NCBI RefSeq assembly: GCF_009769735.1
Contig: NZ_WSRO01000002.1
Location: 4,228,001 to 4,292,000 of the forward strand
Direction of reading: 5' to 3'
Source of the DNA: Streptomyces sp. BA2
GTDB taxonomy: Bacteria > Actinomycetota > Actinomycetes > Streptomycetales > Streptomycetaceae
Length of the DNA: 64,000 nucleotides
Under the pieces are notes generated by a model. That model saw only the letters and a program-made list of their open reading frames with translations, was not told the origin of the DNA and did no database searches. Position 1 is the stretch's first letter; every line of letters begins with the position of its first letter. Made by a program: the position numbers and the translations under genes. Shown here one piece after another: positions 46,456 through 55,249 of the stretch.

Positions 46456-47412
46456 GGTCTCGCCCTGACCTGCTACCGCCGCTCGCACCCTCTCCACGAA
46501 CGCCTCCGGTGCGTTGAAGACCTCCTCTGCACCGAAGCGCAGTACCACCCTCACCTCGGGGCACGACGCGAGGTCGTTGTAGCGGGCCAGGTCCCGGCGG
46601 TGGGCCTCGCGGGTGCCGTGGTAGGCATAGCCCTCGATCTCGACCACCACGCCCTCCCCGCGGAAGAAGAAGTCCGGGCGCAGTAGGCGGCCGGACGGGG
46701 TCAAGATCCCTGCCTGGGACTCCGGGCGCAGCCCCGCGTCCCCCATCCGGAGCCGGGCGACCGTCTCCGCCGGTGAGCCCGCCCCCGGGTCAGCCAACGC
46801 CAGCCACCGACGCGCCCTCGCCGCCCCCGCAGCCCCCGCAGCCGGCGGGGAATCCAAGGCCGCGGCCACGGTGTCGAGGCCGCCGATCAGCGGTCCCCGC
46901 CAGCAGCGACCCCCGTAACGGCGGCTGCTCAGCGCCGAGTCGAGCGCCACCAGGGCCTCCTCCCGCGGGCCACCGCGCAGCAGATCCGCCAACGTACGCG
47001 CGACCGTCGTCACCCGGAGATCCCCCACCACGGTGATCTCGGCGGGCGGCAGAGGACGCCAGTGGACGTGGGCGCCCGTCTTGCGGCGGGTTCCCTGCGG
47101 GTCGGTGAACTCCAGCTCCTCCCGCAGTACTTCGATGCGCCACAGCTTCGCCGCCGACCGGTGGCTCGCCACCAGGCCCGGCATCGTCAACTGCCCGGCC
47201 CAGAGACGCACCGTCAGATCAACCGCGCGCCCGGGCTCCGCCCAGCCACCGCCCGGAATGCGTGTCCACCCCTCGGCTGCCAGGCTTCTGGACAGCGTGC
47301 TCGTCGGCCAGCCCGCCTCCCTGGCCCAGCACGTGAGCAACACCCCCTCCACGGCCAACTCCCGCAGCCCACCCCACTTCCTCGCACCCCGCGGCTCCCT
47401 TGAACCCCCCAT
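46441..47412 (-). CDS. AbiEi-like/DUF559 endonuclease-fold protein
   Basis: The product is 323 residues from the ATG at 47412; the ribosome site is weak. The N-terminal third resembles an AbiEi-type winged helix (VEGVLLTCWAREAGWPTSTLSRSLAAEGWTRI). The middle has TTVARTLADLLRGGPREEALVALDSAL, common in these proteins. The C-terminal part is a restriction-endonuclease-like DUF559 fold (RPDFFFRGEGVVVEIEGYAYHG, then RDLARYNDLA). Such proteins are widespread in actinobacteria and of unknown function; a defence or toxin-antitoxin role is only inference. The stop codon lies within the palindromic repeat arm. Confidence 0.72.
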   Translation of the reverse strand: MGGSREPRGARKWGGLRELAVEGVLLTCWAREAGWPTSTLSRSLAAEGWTRIPGGGWAEPGRAVDLTVRLWAGQLTMPGLVASHRSAAKLWRIEVLREELEFTDPQGTRRKTGAHVHWRPLPPAEITVVGDLRVTTVARTLADLLRGGPREEALVALDSALSSRRYGGRCWRGPLIGGLDTVAAALDSPPAAGAAGAARARRWLALADPGAGSPAETVARLRMGDAGLRPESQAGILTPSGRLLRPDFFFRGEGVVVEIEGYAYHGTREAHRRDLARYNDLASCPEVRVVLRFGAEEVFNAPEAFVERVRAAVAGQGETGSFA

Positions 47413-47470
47413 CGCCCCAGGTTGCCGCTTTTTGGCGTCGCGCGTATCAGCCTGTGGATATCTGCGCCCC

Positions 47471-47510
47471 TGTGGATGACCGTGGATGACCGTGGATAGC
47501 CGTGGATAGC
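47471..47510. repeat. Four 10-bp repeats resembling DnaA boxes
   Basis: TGTGGATGAC, CGTGGATGAC, CGTGGATAGC, CGTGGATAGC stand in tandem, with another TGTGGATAT at about 47453. Each is close to the inverted DnaA box TGTGGAYAA. Confidence 0.75.
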
Positions 47511-47675
47511 CACGGGTTCGCCGGTCGCCCGCGCCTGGCAGAAAAGGTGGGCTGCTCGTCATTGCGGGCATCGGGGCGCGACACAAGACTTGAGCCACTG
47601 CAATGCCGTGCACTGCACCTCACCTCGCTTCGCCTCACCTCGCCTCGCCTCGCCGCATCCGGGAAGGGAACCCCC

Positions 47676-48296
47676 ATGCAGATCGCCATCCTCCTCTACG
47701 ACAAGTTCACCGTCCTCGACGCGATAGGCCCCTTCCAGACCCTCGCCGGACTTCCCGGCGCCGAAGTCGTCTTCGTCGCCGAGCAAGCCGGTCCCGTCCT
47801 CGACGACACCCGCGCCCTCTCCCTCGTCGCCACGAAGTCCCTCGCCGAGGTCAGCAGCCCGGACATCGTCGTCGTACCGGGAAGTCCGGAGCCCGATCTC
47901 GAGAACGAAGCCGTCCTCGACTGGCTGCGCGCCGTCGACGCCACCACCACCTGGACCACCTCCGTCTGCACCGGCTCCCTCATCCTCGCGGCCGCCGGGC
48001 TCCTCAACGGCCGTCGCGCCACGTCCCATTGGCTGGCGCTCGAGCAGATCAAGCAGTTCGGAGTCGATTCCACCGGGCAGCGCGTCGTCTTCGACGGGAA
48101 GTACGTCACCGGCGCGGGCGTCTCCGCCGGGATCGACATGGGCCTCACCCTCGCCGGGAAGATCGCGGGCGACGAGCACGCGCAGACCGTACAGCTGCTC
48201 ATCGAGTACGACCCCCAGCCCCCGTACGACGCCGGCTCACCCGACAAGGCCCCCGCCGCACTCGTGGAGAAGTTCCGGGCGCAGACCGTGTCCTAG
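47676..48296 (+). CDS. DJ-1/PfpI (isonitrile hydratase-like) protein
   Basis: The product is 206 residues, and GGGAAGGGA precedes the ATG. The fold starts MQIAILLYDKFTVLDAIGPFQTL, and the nucleophile elbow has Cys98 in TTSVCTGSLILAAAGLL. The pattern, with DAIGPF at the start and GVSAGIDMGLTLA near the end, matches the isonitrile-hydratase/ThiJ subgroup and lacks the AraC DNA-binding extension. The substrate is unknown. Short CCTCG repeats run through its leader (47626-47662). Confidence 0.83.
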   Translation: MQIAILLYDKFTVLDAIGPFQTLAGLPGAEVVFVAEQAGPVLDDTRALSLVATKSLAEVSSPDIVVVPGSPEPDLENEAVLDWLRAVDATTTWTTSVCTGSLILAAAGLLNGRRATSHWLALEQIKQFGVDSTGQRVVFDGKYVTGAGVSAGIDMGLTLAGKIAGDEHAQTVQLLIEYDPQPPYDAGSPDKAPAALVEKFRAQTVS

Positions 48297-48349
48297 CTGT
48301 ATCCGGAGGCGGGCCATGCGCCTCGGACACTCGTGGCAGAGTCGTCCGC

Positions 48350-48982
48350 ATGGTCCGCATGGTCTGCATGGTCACCTCAACTCAGCGGCGGCGCCTCGGC
48401 GCGGTGTCCGCTCTCCTCGTGGGCGCCGCCATGGCATCACTCACCGGCTGCGGCGACCAGCCGCACGACACCACCGCCGAGTCGAGCGCTCGCTCCAGGC
48501 ACAGTCCGAGTCCCAGCGGCTCCCCCTCCCCCGGCGCCTCCCCCTACGTAGAGCCCGGCGTCGTCGACGGCGCGCCCCACAACGGTGACAACAACGCCTA
48601 CCGCCGCCCCGGCGACATGTCTCCGGCGGACGAGGAAGCCGCCCAGGCCGAGGCCGCCCGCATGGCGCCCGTCCTCAAGCGGCTCCACCAGCAGAAGAAG
48701 TGGGACCCGGAGAGCGTGAAGGCCGCGCTCACCGGCAAGCTCGGGTACGAGATTCGCAGGTCGACCAGCGGAGGCAAGCTGCTCGGCGGCGAGCTCGACG
48801 TGCAAGAGATGCACTCGCGCTACGAGAACGGCGAAGACATCACGCCTGAAGGCGCGTCGATCGGTCTCTATGTGGGCGACCACGCCTGCGTCACCGCTTT
48901 CGTGCAACCGACCAACTACGGCGTGAAGACCAACGGCCACTTCCCGGAGACCGGCTGCATGGAGCCCCCCATCGGCCACTGA
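48350..48982 (+). CDS. Lipoprotein of unknown function
   Basis: The product is 210 residues from the ATG at 48350; ATGs at 48359 and 48368 are equivalent, because ATGGTC-type 9-bp repeats form the start. The signal sequence RRRLGAVSALLVGAAMASLTGC has lipobox Cys34. A Ser/Pro linker leads to a folded domain of about 130 residues (EEAAQAEAARMAPVLKRL, then ASIGLYVGDHACVTAFVQ) with two further cysteines. No family is recognised. It is anchored outside the membrane. Confidence 0.72.
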   Translation: MVRMVCMVTSTQRRRLGAVSALLVGAAMASLTGCGDQPHDTTAESSARSRHSPSPSGSPSPGASPYVEPGVVDGAPHNGDNNAYRRPGDMSPADEEAAQAEAARMAPVLKRLHQQKKWDPESVKAALTGKLGYEIRRSTSGGKLLGGELDVQEMHSRYENGEDITPEGASIGLYVGDHACVTAFVQPTNYGVKTNGHFPETGCMEPPIGH

Positions 48983-49014
48983 CGCCCGGCCTGCGGTTGA
49001 AACGACCTCGCGAC

Positions 49015-49110
49015 CTCACGACTCCAAGCCCTCACGACTCCAAGCCCTCACGACTCCAAGCCCTCACGCCCTCACTCCCTCACGACTCCAAGCCCTCACG
49101 CCCTCACTCC
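49015..49110. repeat. Six-copy 16-bp minisatellite
   Basis: Four copies of CTCACGACTCCAAGCC (type A) and two of CTCACGCCCTCACTCC (type B) run in the order A-A-A-B-A-B. The array covers the stop codon of the hydrolase gene on the minus strand. Confidence 0.92.
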
Positions 49111-50084
49111 CTCAGCCACTCCACCAGCAGCCGATTCACCTCGAACGCCCGCTCCTGCTGCACCCAGTGCCCGCAGCCCTCCAGGATGTGCGAGGACACC
49201 AGGCCGGGCAGCGACTCCGGGTACGCCTTGATCGCGTCGGCCAGCCATGTCGTCGACGCGTCCTGGTCGCCGCCGATGAAGAGCGAAGGCTGGACGATCG
49301 GGGCTCCGTCCCACGCGGCCAGGTCCTCCCAGTCGCGGTCGACGTTGCGGTAACGGTTGAGCGCGCCGGTCAGGCCGGTGCGTTCGAACTCGGCCGCGTA
49401 GACGTCCAGATCGGCCTCCGTCAGCCAGGAAGGGAGCGAGGGCAGGCGCCCTCCGCCCACGAAGCGGTCCGACATCTTTCCGCCCCGGGGTACGAAGTGG
49501 AGGCTCGGGTCGCCGGCTGACGGCATCGTGTCCGCCGACAGGCCCGCGTAGAACCCCGCGAGCCAGCCCCGCACATCCGGCTCGATCTCCGCCTCCGCCC
49601 TCCCCTGCTCCTGGAAGTAGCTGACGTAGAACTCATCCGCCTCACCGCCGATCCGGGCGAACGCGTCCGACGGACGGACGCCGTTCCTCGGCGCGTACGG
49701 CACGCTCAGCAGGCCCACCGCCGTGAACACGTCCGGTCTCAGCAGCGCCGAGTTCGCCGCGATCGCCGAGCCCCAGTCGTGGCCCACGATCGTCGCGGTC
49801 TCGGCCCCCAGGGCCCGCACTACTCCTACGTTGTCGGCGACGTGCGCCAGCATCCGGTACGCCTCCACCTCACGCGGCTTCGACGAGCGCCCGTAGCCGC
49901 GCACGTCGATCGCCACCGCGCGGAAGCCCGCCTCGGCGAGCACCGGGAGCTGGTGGCGCCACGAGTACCAGGACTCGGGGAAGCCGTGGACGAGGAGGAC
50001 GAGCGGGCCGGTGCCCTGCTCCACCAGGTGGATCCGGCCGCCGGGGACGTCCACGAGTCGGTGGTGCTGCGTGGGGTGCGGCAT
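49104..50084 (-). CDS. Epoxide-hydrolase-like alpha/beta hydrolase
   Basis: The product is 326 residues. The ATG at 50084 has GGGAGGAACC just upstream. HGFPESWYSWR (about 33-43) gives the oxyanion HGxP motif. The nucleophile is Asp103 in GHDWGS, which together with a cap domain distinguishes epoxide hydrolases from serine hydrolases. The catalytic His is H306 in GCGHWVQ. It opens epoxides to diols; the substrate is unknown. The 3' end runs into the 16-bp minisatellite. Confidence 0.87.
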   Translation of the reverse strand: MPHPTQHHRLVDVPGGRIHLVEQGTGPLVLLVHGFPESWYSWRHQLPVLAEAGFRAVAIDVRGYGRSSKPREVEAYRMLAHVADNVGVVRALGAETATIVGHDWGSAIAANSALLRPDVFTAVGLLSVPYAPRNGVRPSDAFARIGGEADEFYVSYFQEQGRAEAEIEPDVRGWLAGFYAGLSADTMPSAGDPSLHFVPRGGKMSDRFVGGGRLPSLPSWLTEADLDVYAAEFERTGLTGALNRYRNVDRDWEDLAAWDGAPIVQPSLFIGGDQDASTTWLADAIKAYPESLPGLVSSHILEGCGHWVQQERAFEVNRLLVEWLRE

Positions 50085-50177
50085 GGTTCCTCCCGGATCA
50101 CTGGATGCGTCGTACGTCATGATCCTGGGCCCGTCCCTCCACCGCCCGCGAGGAACTTTGCCGAGTCGGCAAATGGC

Positions 50178-50630
50178 TCAGCCCGCGCCGACCGCAGGAC
50201 CGACCACAGGACCGGCCACGGAACCGACCACGGGCCCGTCCACCCCGCACGCCTCCGGCTCCTCTGCGTCCCGGGGCGGCGTCGCCGCGATGACCGTCTC
50301 CAGGACCTCCCGCGCCGCCGCCAGATCGGCCATCGCCGCGTCGATCCGCGCACGCTCCCGCTCCAGGTCGGGCAGCATGCCGGGGCACGCGGGAGCCAGT
50401 TGGTCCCCCTCCCCGTCGACGTACATACAGGGAAGGAGTTCCGCGATCACTCTCGTGTTGAGGCCCGCGGCCAGGAGGGTGCGGATGCTCCGCACCGTAC
50501 GGACGTCCTCTTCGCCGTACTCGCGATAGCCGCTCGGCCGCCTCAGCGGCCGCAGCAGGCCCTGTTCCTCGTAGTAGCGGAGAAGGCGTTCACTGACTCC
50601 CGTCCGCTGGGACAAGGCACCTATACGCAT
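50178..50630 (-). CDS. MerR-family regulator
   Basis: The product is 150 residues. The N-terminal MerR winged helix is RIGALSQRTGVSERLLRYYEEQGLLRPLRRPSGYREYGEEDVRTV, followed by a dimerisation helix with CMYVDGEGDQLAPACPGM, whose cysteines could bind metal or sense redox. The C-terminus is a low-complexity GPVVGSVAGPVVGPAVG tail. It is divergent from an imine-reductase-like gene whose promoter has the elongated spacer typical of MerR activation. Confidence 0.87.
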   Translation of the reverse strand: MRIGALSQRTGVSERLLRYYEEQGLLRPLRRPSGYREYGEEDVRTVRSIRTLLAAGLNTRVIAELLPCMYVDGEGDQLAPACPGMLPDLERERARIDAAMADLAAAREVLETVIAATPPRDAEEPEACGVDGPVVGSVAGPVVGPAVGAG

Positions 50631-50645
50631 GTGACGACCACCACC

Positions 50646-50667
50646 CCGGTGAGATCCCGGTGAGATC
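50646..50667. repeat. Perfect 11-bp tandem repeat
   Basis: Two copies of CCGGTGAGATC stand between the divergent MerR and reductase genes, just upstream of the elongated promoter. Confidence 0.8.
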
Positions 50668-50671
50668 CGAG

Positions 50672-50703
50672 TTGACTCTCACACCGATGTAAGACTCTAA
50701 CGT
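50672..50703 (+). promoter_or_regulatory. MerR-type promoter with 20-bp spacer
   Basis: TTGACT (50672-50677) and TAACGT (50698-50703) are 20 bp apart, covering the imperfect dyad ACTCTCAC-N6-GTAAGACT. The start codon at 50711 is 7 bp past the -10, so the mRNA is probably leaderless. Confidence 0.65.
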
Positions 50704-50710
50704 CCCCTTC

Positions 50711-51616
50711 ATGACAGCACAGAGCTCAACTTCCGCCCAGCTCAGCCCCGTTACTCTCCTCGGGCTCGGCCCCATGGGCATCGCCCTCGCCGAAGCGCTC
50801 CTCGCCCAGGGCCACCCCCTCACCGTCTGGAACCGCACCCCGGAGAAGGCCGACCCACTCGTCGCCAAGGGTGCGCGGCTCGCCGCCACCGTCGCCGATG
50901 CCGTCGGCGTCAGCCCTCTCACCCTCGTATGCCTCAAGGACTACGAGACCCTCTACGAGATCTTCGCCGACCGCCCCAGCAGTGACGCCCTTCAGGGCCG
51001 CGTCCTCGTCAACCTCAACTCCGGCACCCCCGCCCAGGCCCACGCCGCCCTCGCCTGGGCCACCGAGCGCGACGCCTCGTACCTCGACGGGGCGATCATG
51101 GTGCCGCCGTACCTCGTCGGGCAGCCCGGGGCCGTCTTCCTCTACAGCGGTTCGCAGGACGTCTTCGAGCAGCACCGCACGACACTGACGAGCATGGGCG
51201 ACCCCCGCCACCTCGGGGCGGACCCGAGCCTCGCCGTCCTCTACAACACCGCCCTCCTGGAGATGATGTACGCGACCCTCAACGGCTTCCTGCACGCCAC
51301 CGCCCTCGTCGGCTCGGCGAACGTGCCGGCGGCCGAGTTCGCCGAGCTCGCCTGCGGATGGTTCATGCCGACCGTGGTGAACCCGTCCCTCGGCGAACAC
51401 GCCTCCGACCTGGACGCGGGCCACTATCCCGGCGACGCGGGCACCATGGAGATGAACCTCAACGCCCTTGAGCACATCACCCGCGCCAGCGTCGAGCAGG
51501 GCGTCCACGCCGAGCAGCCGCGGCTGATGCAGCAGCTCGCCGAGCGCGCGATCGCCGACGGCCATGGGACCGACAACTACCTCTCCCTCTACGAGGTCTT
51601 CAAGAAGGCCGACTGA
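50711..51616 (+). CDS. Imine-reductase-like NAD(P)-dependent oxidoreductase
   Basis: The product is 301 residues. A Rossmann domain begins VTLLGLGPMGIALAEALLAQGHPLTVWNRTPEKAD (6-phosphogluconate/beta-hydroxyacid dehydrogenase type). The inter-domain helix ADPSLAVLYNTALLEMMYATLNGFLHA is like imine reductases. Where many of these have Asp after LY, this one has Asn, so its chemistry is uncertain. It is probably induced by the divergent MerR regulator. Confidence 0.83.
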   Translation: MTAQSSTSAQLSPVTLLGLGPMGIALAEALLAQGHPLTVWNRTPEKADPLVAKGARLAATVADAVGVSPLTLVCLKDYETLYEIFADRPSSDALQGRVLVNLNSGTPAQAHAALAWATERDASYLDGAIMVPPYLVGQPGAVFLYSGSQDVFEQHRTTLTSMGDPRHLGADPSLAVLYNTALLEMMYATLNGFLHATALVGSANVPAAEFAELACGWFMPTVVNPSLGEHASDLDAGHYPGDAGTMEMNLNALEHITRASVEQGVHAEQPRLMQQLAERAIADGHGTDNYLSLYEVFKKAD

Positions 51617-51621
51617 CCTCA

Positions 51622-51687
51622 CCCCCCCGCCCCCGCACCCTCACCCCCGCACCCTCATCCCCCTTACCCCCGCCCCCTCACCCCCCT
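51622..51687 (-). other. G-run cluster (G-quadruplex candidate)
   Basis: At least nine C-runs of 3-7 on the plus strand (G-runs on minus) are separated by 1-4 bases. They lie between the convergent reductase and dnaE genes and cover the dnaE stop region. Confidence 0.6.
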
Positions 51688-54600
51688 TGCTCCACCACCA
51701 CCGCCGCCTTGAGGTCCGCCCAGAACTCCGGGCGGGCCGCGACCCGGAACCCGAGGCGGTACACCGTCGTCCGCTCCCTCCCCCGCACCCGCAGCCGCAC
51801 CTCCGTGGGGCCCGGGTGCGAGCGAAGGATCTCCTTCAGCCAGCCGACCGCCCGTGGGGTCACCTGCGGCTCGTGCATGTCGAGGACGACGGGCGCGTCC
51901 GCGGCCGCGTGCGTGAGGTCAGCGACCGACAGTTCCATCCCCACCAGGCGCGGCACGTCCTCCCGCTTGTCCAGGCGGCCCTTGACGAACACCACGGTGT
52001 CCTCCACCAGTTGGGTCGAGACGAGCTGATACGTCGCCGGGAAGAACATGCACTCCAGTGATCCCGCCAAGTCCTCCACCGTGGCGACCGCCCACGCGTT
52101 GCCCTGCTTGGTCACCTTGCGCTGCAGCCCGGAAATGATGCCCCCGATGGTCACCACCGCGCCGTCCGCGTGCTCGCCCCCGGTCAGACTCGCGATCGCC
52201 GCGTCGGCCCTGGCGGAGAGGACGTGCTCGATGCCGAAGAGGGGGTGGTCGGAGACGTAGAGGCCGAGCATCTCCCGCTCCTGGGCCAGGAGATACGTCT
52301 TCTCCCACTCCTCGGAGGGGAACTCGACGTCGAGCCCGAACCTCGTCTCCGCAGCCCCACCGCCACCGCCACCGTCCCCGTCACCTCTACCGCCACCGTC
52401 GCCGAAGAGGTCGAACTGGCCCTCCGCCTCCTTCCGCTTCACCTGTACGACGTTGTCGATCAGGGGCTCGTAGCACGCGGTCAGCCCTTTTCGCGTGTGC
52501 CCCATCTCGTCGAAGGCCCCGGCCTTGATGAGGGACTCGGTCGTCCGCTTGTTGCATGCGGTCGCGTCCACCTTCTCCAGATAGTCCGGGAAGGATTTGT
52601 ACTTCCCTTTCTCCTTGCGGCACTTGACGATCGCGTCGACCACGTTCGCGCCGACGTTCCGTACCGCCGTGAGGCCGAAGAGAATGACGTCGTCGCCCTG
52701 CGCCGCGAAGTTCGCCACCGACGCGTTCACATTCGGCGGCAGGACCCTGATCCCCATCCGGCGGCACTCGTTCAGATAGACCGCCGACTTGTCCTTGTCG
52801 TCACGGACGGACGTCAGCACGGCGGCCATGTACTCGGCCGGGTAATTCGCCTTCAGGTACGCCGTCCAGTACGAGACCAGGGCGTACGCCGCCGCATGTG
52901 CCTTGTTGAACGCGTAGCCCGCGAAGGGGACCAGGACGTCCCAGACCGCCTGAATGGCCTCGTCGCTGTATCCGCGCTCCCGGCAGCCGTCCCTGAACGG
53001 GATGAACTCCCTGTCCAGGACCTCCTTTTTCTTCTTCCCCATCGCGCGGCGCAGCAGATCCGCCTGACCCAGCGTGTAACCCGCGAGGACCTGGGCCGCC
53101 TTCTGCACCTGCTCCTGGTAGACGACCAGGCCGTACGTCAGGCCGAGCACGTCCCGCAGGGGCTCCGCCACCTCCGGGTGAATAGGGGTGATCTCCTGCT
53201 GGGCGTTCTTCCGCAGCGCGTAATTCGTGTGCGTATTCATGCCCATCGGGCCGGGGCGGTAGAGCGCCGTGACCGCCGTGATGTCCTCGAACTCGTCCGG
53301 CTTCATCAGCCGCATCAGCGATCGCATCGGTCCGCCGTCGAACTGGAAAACGCCCAACGTGTCGCCGCGTCCGAAGAGTTCGAAGGTGCGGGAGTCCGCC
53401 AAGGGAATGGAGAGGAGGTCGAGATCGATACCCTTGTTCGCCGCGACCATCTTGACGGCGTCGTCCATGATGGTGAGGTTCCTGAGGCCGAGGAAGTCCA
53501 TCTTCAGCAGGCCGAGGGATTCACACTGGGGGTAGTCCCACTGCGTGATCGTCACGCCGTCGCTGTGGCGCACCCACACCGGCACATGGTCGGTGATCGT
53601 CTCGCTGGACATGATGACGCCGGCCGCGTGCACGCCCATCTGCCGGACCAGGCCCTCCACACCCTTCGCGGTGTCGATGACCTTCTTCACGTCCGGTTCG
53701 TTCTCGTACATCCCCCGGATCTCGCCCGCCTCGCTGTAGCGGGGGTGCTTGGGGTCCGTGATGCCGGAGAGGTCGATGCCCTTACCGCCCGCGTCCGGTG
53801 GCATGGCTTTGGTGAGGCGGTCGCCCATCGCGTACGGATATCCGAGCACGCGCGCGGAGTCCTTGATGGCGTTCTTCGCCTTGATCTTTCCGTACGTGCC
53901 GATCATGGCGACCTTGTCGGCGCCGTACTTCTCGGTCACGTACCGGATCACTTCGACGCGCCTGCGCTCGTCGAAGTCGATGTCGACGTCCGGCATGGAC
54001 ACGCGCTCGGGGTTGAGGAACCGCTCGAAGATCAGGCCGTGCGTGATGGGGTCGAGGTCGGTGATACCCATCGCGTACGAGACGAGAGAACCGGCCGCTG
54101 AACCGCGGCCTGGGCCCACCGCGATGCCGTTGTTCTTGGCCCACATGATGAAGTCGGCGACCACGAGGAAATACCCCGGGAACCCCATCTGGATGATGAT
54201 GTCCATCTCGTACTCGGCCTGCCGCGCGTACTCGTCCCCCACCCCCGCGGGAAATCGCCGCCGCATTCCCGTGGCCACCTCCTCCCGGAACCAGCTGACC
54301 TCCGTATAGCCATCCGGAACAGCGAACTTGGGCATGAGGTCGCGCTTCTCGAACATTCCCGTGGTGTCGATCTGCTCCGCGACCAGAAGCGTGTTCCGGC
54401 ACCCCTCCTGCCAGGCCTCCGAGGAGTCGATGGCGTACATCTCGTCCGTGGACTTCAGGTAGTAGCCGGTCCCGTCGAAACGGAAACGGTCCGGGTCCGA
54501 GAGGTTCTTGCCCGTCTGGATGCAGAGCAGGGCGTCGTGGGCGACGGACTCGTGCGCGTATGTGTAATGCGAGTCGTTCGTCACGAGTGGGGGAATTCCC

Positions 54601-55241
54601 AGCTGCCTGCCGATCTCCAAAAGGCCGTCCCTGACCCGGCGTTCGATGTCGATGCCGTGGTCCATCAGCTCCAGGAAGTACCGGTCCTTGCCGAAGATGT
54701 CCTGGTACTCGCCTGCCGCCTTGCGGGCCTCCTCGTACTGCCCGAGGCGCAGGCGGGTCTGGAGCTCTCCTGAGGGGCAGCCGGTGGAGGCGATCAGGCC
54801 CTCCGACCACTGGGAGATCGTCTCCTTGTCCATGCGCGGCCACTTCTGCAGCCAGCCCTCGGCGTACGCGTCCGAGGACAGCCGGAAGAGATTGTGCAGG
54901 CCGGTCTTGTCAGCCGCCCAGATCGTCTTGTGGGTGTAGCCACCCGAACCGGATACGTCGTCCCGCTTCTGGTGCGGCTGGCCCCAGCGGATCTTCCGCT
55001 TGTCGCGGCGGGACTCCGGGGCGACGTACGCCTCGATGCCGATGATCGGCGTCACGCCCGCGTCCTGGGCCTGGTGGAAGAAGTCGTACGCGCCGTGGAG
55101 GTTGCCGTGGTCGGACATGGCGACATGCGTCATGCCCATCTCATTACAGGCGTTGAACATGTCCTTGAGCCGCGCGGCACCGTCCAGCAGCGAGTACTGG
55201 GTGTGGACGTGCAGGTGGGTGAAGGGCTTCGGCACTTCCAC
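51678..55241 (-). CDS. dnaE: DNA polymerase III alpha subunit, DnaE1-type
   Basis: The product is 1187 residues, full length for DnaE1. The PHP domain starts THLHVHTQYSLLDGAARL with DHGNLHGA and NDSHY. The polymerase catalytic aspartates are present in PDVDIDFD and in LLKMDFLGLRN. The little finger, tandem HhH, OB-fold (VTIGGIISGLQRKVTKQGNAWAV) and C-terminal domain all follow. A Gly/Asp-rich linker (GDGGGRGDGDGGGGGG) replaces the usual short acidic linker. The start is GTG with a weak site, 8 bp after a TetR gene, so the two form an operon. The setting suggests an additional copy rather than the housekeeping gene; the window cannot prove this. Confidence 0.9.
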   Translation of the reverse strand: MEVPKPFTHLHVHTQYSLLDGAARLKDMFNACNEMGMTHVAMSDHGNLHGAYDFFHQAQDAGVTPIIGIEAYVAPESRRDKRKIRWGQPHQKRDDVSGSGGYTHKTIWAADKTGLHNLFRLSSDAYAEGWLQKWPRMDKETISQWSEGLIASTGCPSGELQTRLRLGQYEEARKAAGEYQDIFGKDRYFLELMDHGIDIERRVRDGLLEIGRQLGIPPLVTNDSHYTYAHESVAHDALLCIQTGKNLSDPDRFRFDGTGYYLKSTDEMYAIDSSEAWQEGCRNTLLVAEQIDTTGMFEKRDLMPKFAVPDGYTEVSWFREEVATGMRRRFPAGVGDEYARQAEYEMDIIIQMGFPGYFLVVADFIMWAKNNGIAVGPGRGSAAGSLVSYAMGITDLDPITHGLIFERFLNPERVSMPDVDIDFDERRRVEVIRYVTEKYGADKVAMIGTYGKIKAKNAIKDSARVLGYPYAMGDRLTKAMPPDAGGKGIDLSGITDPKHPRYSEAGEIRGMYENEPDVKKVIDTAKGVEGLVRQMGVHAAGVIMSSETITDHVPVWVRHSDGVTITQWDYPQCESLGLLKMDFLGLRNLTIMDDAVKMVAANKGIDLDLLSIPLADSRTFELFGRGDTLGVFQFDGGPMRSLMRLMKPDEFEDITAVTALYRPGPMGMNTHTNYALRKNAQQEITPIHPEVAEPLRDVLGLTYGLVVYQEQVQKAAQVLAGYTLGQADLLRRAMGKKKKEVLDREFIPFRDGCRERGYSDEAIQAVWDVLVPFAGYAFNKAHAAAYALVSYWTAYLKANYPAEYMAAVLTSVRDDKDKSAVYLNECRRMGIRVLPPNVNASVANFAAQGDDVILFGLTAVRNVGANVVDAIVKCRKEKGKYKSFPDYLEKVDATACNKRTTESLIKAGAFDEMGHTRKGLTACYEPLIDNVVQVKRKEAEGQFDLFGDGGGRGDGDGGGGGGAAETRFGLDVEFPSEEWEKTYLLAQEREMLGLYVSDHPLFGIEHVLSARADAAIASLTGGEHADGAVVTIGGIISGLQRKVTKQGNAWAVATVEDLAGSLECMFFPATYQLVSTQLVEDTVVFVKGRLDKREDVPRLVGMELSVADLTHAAADAPVVLDMHEPQVTPRAVGWLKEILRSHPGPTEVRLRVRGRERTTVYRLGFRVAARPEFWADLKAAVVVEQGG

Positions 55242-55249
55242 TCCCGTGT

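Noticed and set aside
49015..49110. CRISPR-like short repeats
   Set aside because: The 16-bp units are directly adjacent with no spacers, so this is a minisatellite.
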